Origin: CAZWXH01 sp964637725
GTDB lineage: Bacteria; Bacillota_I; Bacilli_A; Erysipelotrichales; Coprobacillaceae
DNA: 6,214 bases
Assembly: GCA_964637725.1 (NCBI GenBank)
Contig: CAZWXH010000106.1
Coordinates: 1 to 6,214 of the forward strand
Direction of reading: 5' to 3'
Part shown: piece after piece, positions 5,243 through 6,214 of the stretch
Layout of the letters: the number at the start of each line of letters is the position of its first letter
Numbering within the stretch: position 1 is the first letter of the stretch
The notes under the pieces: generated by a model
Database searches by the model: none
Told to the model about the DNA's origin: nothing
Seen by the model: the letters and a program-made list of their open reading frames with translations, nothing else
Made by a program: the position numbers and the translations under genes

Positions 5243-5820
5243 GGTGCTAACTGTTTTAAAATTCCATTCTTTTTTAATCTTGGTACAATCGCAATGTACA
5301 AGCTTGATGATATAACCACTGCTAATATTGCATTTATGCTCGTTGTGATTGCATTCCATGAGGCTAATGCTTTCGCTGCTTTATCTGGTGCTCCAAGTAC
5401 AATTGTTGTATAGAAGTATCCTAAGATTGGTTCTCCAACAACATTAAATAACATACCTGCAATTGTTGAAATGATAACAGCTTTGTATAAGTCTTTCCCT
5501 TCTCTTTTTTGAATATGAAAAACTTTATGTGCAACTAGTCCTGTAATAATCCCAATACATAGCTTTAAGATAATTGTCTTTGGTGCTACTGTTACATAAG
5601 TCGGATCAAGAATATCCCCAATTCCCATTCCAATCGCTCCAGCGACTCCACCCGGTACGCCACCTAATAATAATGCTGCTAAAACACAGAATGTATTGCC
5701 TAGATGAAAAGATGTAAAACCTGCCGGAGTTGGTATTTTAATTTGTAAAAATGTAAATGCAACATAACATAGTGCTGCCATTAGACCAATCACTGCAATT
5801 TTCATTGATTTATTGTTCAT
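5233..5820 (-). CDS. ECF transporter S component (vitamin-type substrate-binding membrane protein)
   Basis: The 195-residue protein is of the usual S-component size with about six membrane segments. After the basic start, helix 1 (about 8-27) carries a small-xxx-small pattern (G12, A16) as used to contact EcfT. FHLGNTFCVLAALLLGGVPGG at 38-58, then GIGDILDPTYVTVAPKTIILK, is the hallmark of the COG4720/PF07155-like S components, which include proteins predicted to bring in thiamine precursors (HmpT) or pyridoxine (PdxU). S components bind the vitamin and use a shared EcfT/EcfA module for energy; none is in the window, so this is a group II type system. The substrate is undetermined; the divergent MocR-type regulator favours vitamin B6, and the short leader leaves no room for a thiamine riboswitch. 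ATG at 5820 follows GGGGG by eight bases. Met6 is an alternative start but has no comparable site. Confidence 0.85.
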   Translation of the reverse strand: MNNKSMKIAVIGLMAALCYVAFTFLQIKIPTPAGFTSFHLGNTFCVLAALLLGGVPGGVAGAIGMGIGDILDPTYVTVAPKTIILKLCIGIITGLVAHKVFHIQKREGKDLYKAVIISTIAGMLFNVVGEPILGYFYTTIVLGAPDKAAKALASWNAITTSINAILAVVISSSLYIAIVPRLKKNGILKQLAPKE

Positions 5821-5841
5821 AAATATTTCCCCCTTTATATT

Positions 5842-5868
5842 GACTAGTATACGACTATGTTGAACATA
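5842..5868. promoter_or_regulatory. Candidate operator in the divergent regulator-transporter region
   Basis: A perfect 13-base palindrome, TATGTT-G-AACATA (5856-5868), fills most of the -35/-10 spacer of the ECF gene promoter. Next to it, GACTA occurs at 5842-5846 and again at 5853-5857, eleven bases or one helical turn apart, framing the -10 element. MocR-family proteins commonly bind direct repeats, and other GntR proteins bind palindromes; which of these is functional is not known. Confidence 0.45.
5846..5851 (-). promoter_or_regulatory. -10 element of the ECF S-component gene
   Basis: On the minus strand TATACT lies at 5851-5846, about 25 bases before the ATG. The 17-base-spaced -35 is poor (TTATAA, 5874-5869), as often seen at promoters that need an activator. 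An alternative -10, TATAAT, is at 5873-5868. Confidence 0.5.
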
Positions 5869-5909
5869 TTATAATAGCCAGTTTTATCTTTTTTTATATG
5901 TCCAGATTA

Positions 5910-5918
5910 TGTTATACT
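5910..5918 (+). promoter_or_regulatory. Extended -10 promoter of the MocR-type regulator gene
   Basis: TGT-TATACT (5910-5918) is an extended -10 element; the region where a -35 would fall is a T-run without a good match, as is common for extended -10 promoters. The start would be near 5925, making the leader about 11 bases and nearly limited to the ribosome binding site GAGGTGA (5925-5931). Confidence 0.55.
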
Positions 5919-5935
5919 ATAAATGAGGTGATCTT

Positions 5936-6214
5936 ATGTTAACTTATCATTTTCCTACTAATCAAACAATACCTATGTATGAATATCTTTATCAATGTCT
6001 TAAAGAAGATATCATTCATAAAAAGCTTGATGCTCATGAAAAACTTCCTTCTAAAAGAGTATTCGCAAAGCATCTTCAAGTCAGTTTAATAACTATAGAA
6101 AATGCTTATGCTCAATTACTTATAGAGGGTTATATTTATTCAATAGAAAAAAAAGGATATTTTGTAAGTGAAATCGAAGCGATTGAAATACCTATGCATT
6201 CCCATATCCAATTA
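5936..6214 (+). CDS. MocR/PdxR-type GntR-family regulator, N-terminus only
   Basis: The frame is open from the ATG at 5936 to the last base, giving 93 residues with no stop, so the gene is cut by the window edge. The visible part is a GntR winged helix: PMYEYLYQCLKEDIIHKKL near 13-31, EKLPSKRVFAKHLQVSLITI at about 35-54 with the LPSKR turn before the recognition helix, then ENAYAQLLIEGYIYSIEKKGYFV, the wing. Exactly this form (LPSKR, VS-IT-ENAYAQL, EGYIYS, KGYFV) is typical of the MocR subfamily, in which a PLP-binding aminotransferase-like domain of about 350 residues follows; that domain is expected outside the window but cannot be seen. MocR regulators include PdxR (vitamin B6 synthesis) and GabR. 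The ATG is preceded by GAGGTGA. Its divergence from the ECF S-component gene suggests that it controls that gene and perhaps itself. Confidence 0.88.
   Translation, partial: MLTYHFPTNQTIPMYEYLYQCLKEDIIHKKLDAHEKLPSKRVFAKHLQVSLITIENAYAQLLIEGYIYSIEKKGYFVSEIEAIEIPMHSHIQL

Noticed and set aside
5165..5359. Open frame of 64 codons on the minus strand
   Set aside because: It overlaps the 3' end of the ECF S-component gene in another frame and crosses its terminator; no start signal and no recognisable protein.
5821..5845. Riboswitch before the ECF S-component gene
   Set aside because: The leader implied by the -10 at 5851-5846 is only about 20 bases, far too short for a TPP, FMN or other vitamin riboswitch aptamer, and no conserved aptamer core is visible up to 5935.
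1..6214. Novel defence system, mobile element, CRISPR array or RNA gene
   Set aside because: I looked on both strands for repeated spacers, terminal inverted repeats, transposase or integrase motifs, toxin-antitoxin pairs and tRNA-like cloverleafs and found none; all genes read as ordinary chromosomal functions.

Overview
The window is about 6.2 kb of AT-rich DNA with strong Shine-Dalgarno sites, short intergenic gaps and A/T-ending codons. TGA is used as a stop and TGG codes for Trp, so the genetic code is the standard bacterial one. This fits a low-GC Gram-positive bacterium. The protein flavour (Erysipelotrichia or Coprobacillaceae-like gut Firmicute) is my inference; no marker gene settles the taxon.

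Layout from left to right: a small zinc-ribbon protein (+, 101-292) ends at a terminator shared with a convergent lipid kinase of the diacylglycerol kinase/YegS family (-, 315-1175). Upstream of the kinase on the same strand is a TRM11/COG1041-type RNA methyltransferase (-, 1206-2138), and these two are probably co-transcribed. A 30 bp stretch (2171-2201) carries overlapping back-to-back promoters for the methyltransferase and for a polytopic O-antigen ligase-like membrane protein (+, 2229-3410). That gene converges, through a terminator whose loop holds its stop codon, on a Cof-type HAD phosphatase (-, 3423-4262). Next come a DUF1905 protein (-, 4335-4604) and a GNAT acetyltransferase (-, 4653-5099), a likely two-gene unit ending in a long hairpin at 4302-4345. 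Last are an ECF transporter S component (-, 5233-5820) and, divergent from it, the N-terminus of a MocR/PdxR-type GntR regulator (+, 5936 to the window edge).

Most genes are separate housekeeping-type units and no single pathway covers the window. The most coherent functional pair is the vitamin-type ECF S component facing a MocR-type regulator across a 115 bp region. That region contains a perfect 13 bp palindrome and a repeated GACTA motif around the -10 element of the transporter gene. Since MocR proteins sense PLP-related chemistry, vitamin B6 uptake under PdxR-like control is a reasonable hypothesis, but it is unproven. I see no CRISPR array, tRNA, rRNA, insertion sequence, phage gene or clear horizontal-transfer boundary. 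No gene-free stretch exceeds about 135 bases.

Several starts were moved. At 101, 1175 and 2229 a longer frame begins with a GTG that is really part of the ribosome binding site, and the HAD protein starts at 4262 instead of 4322.
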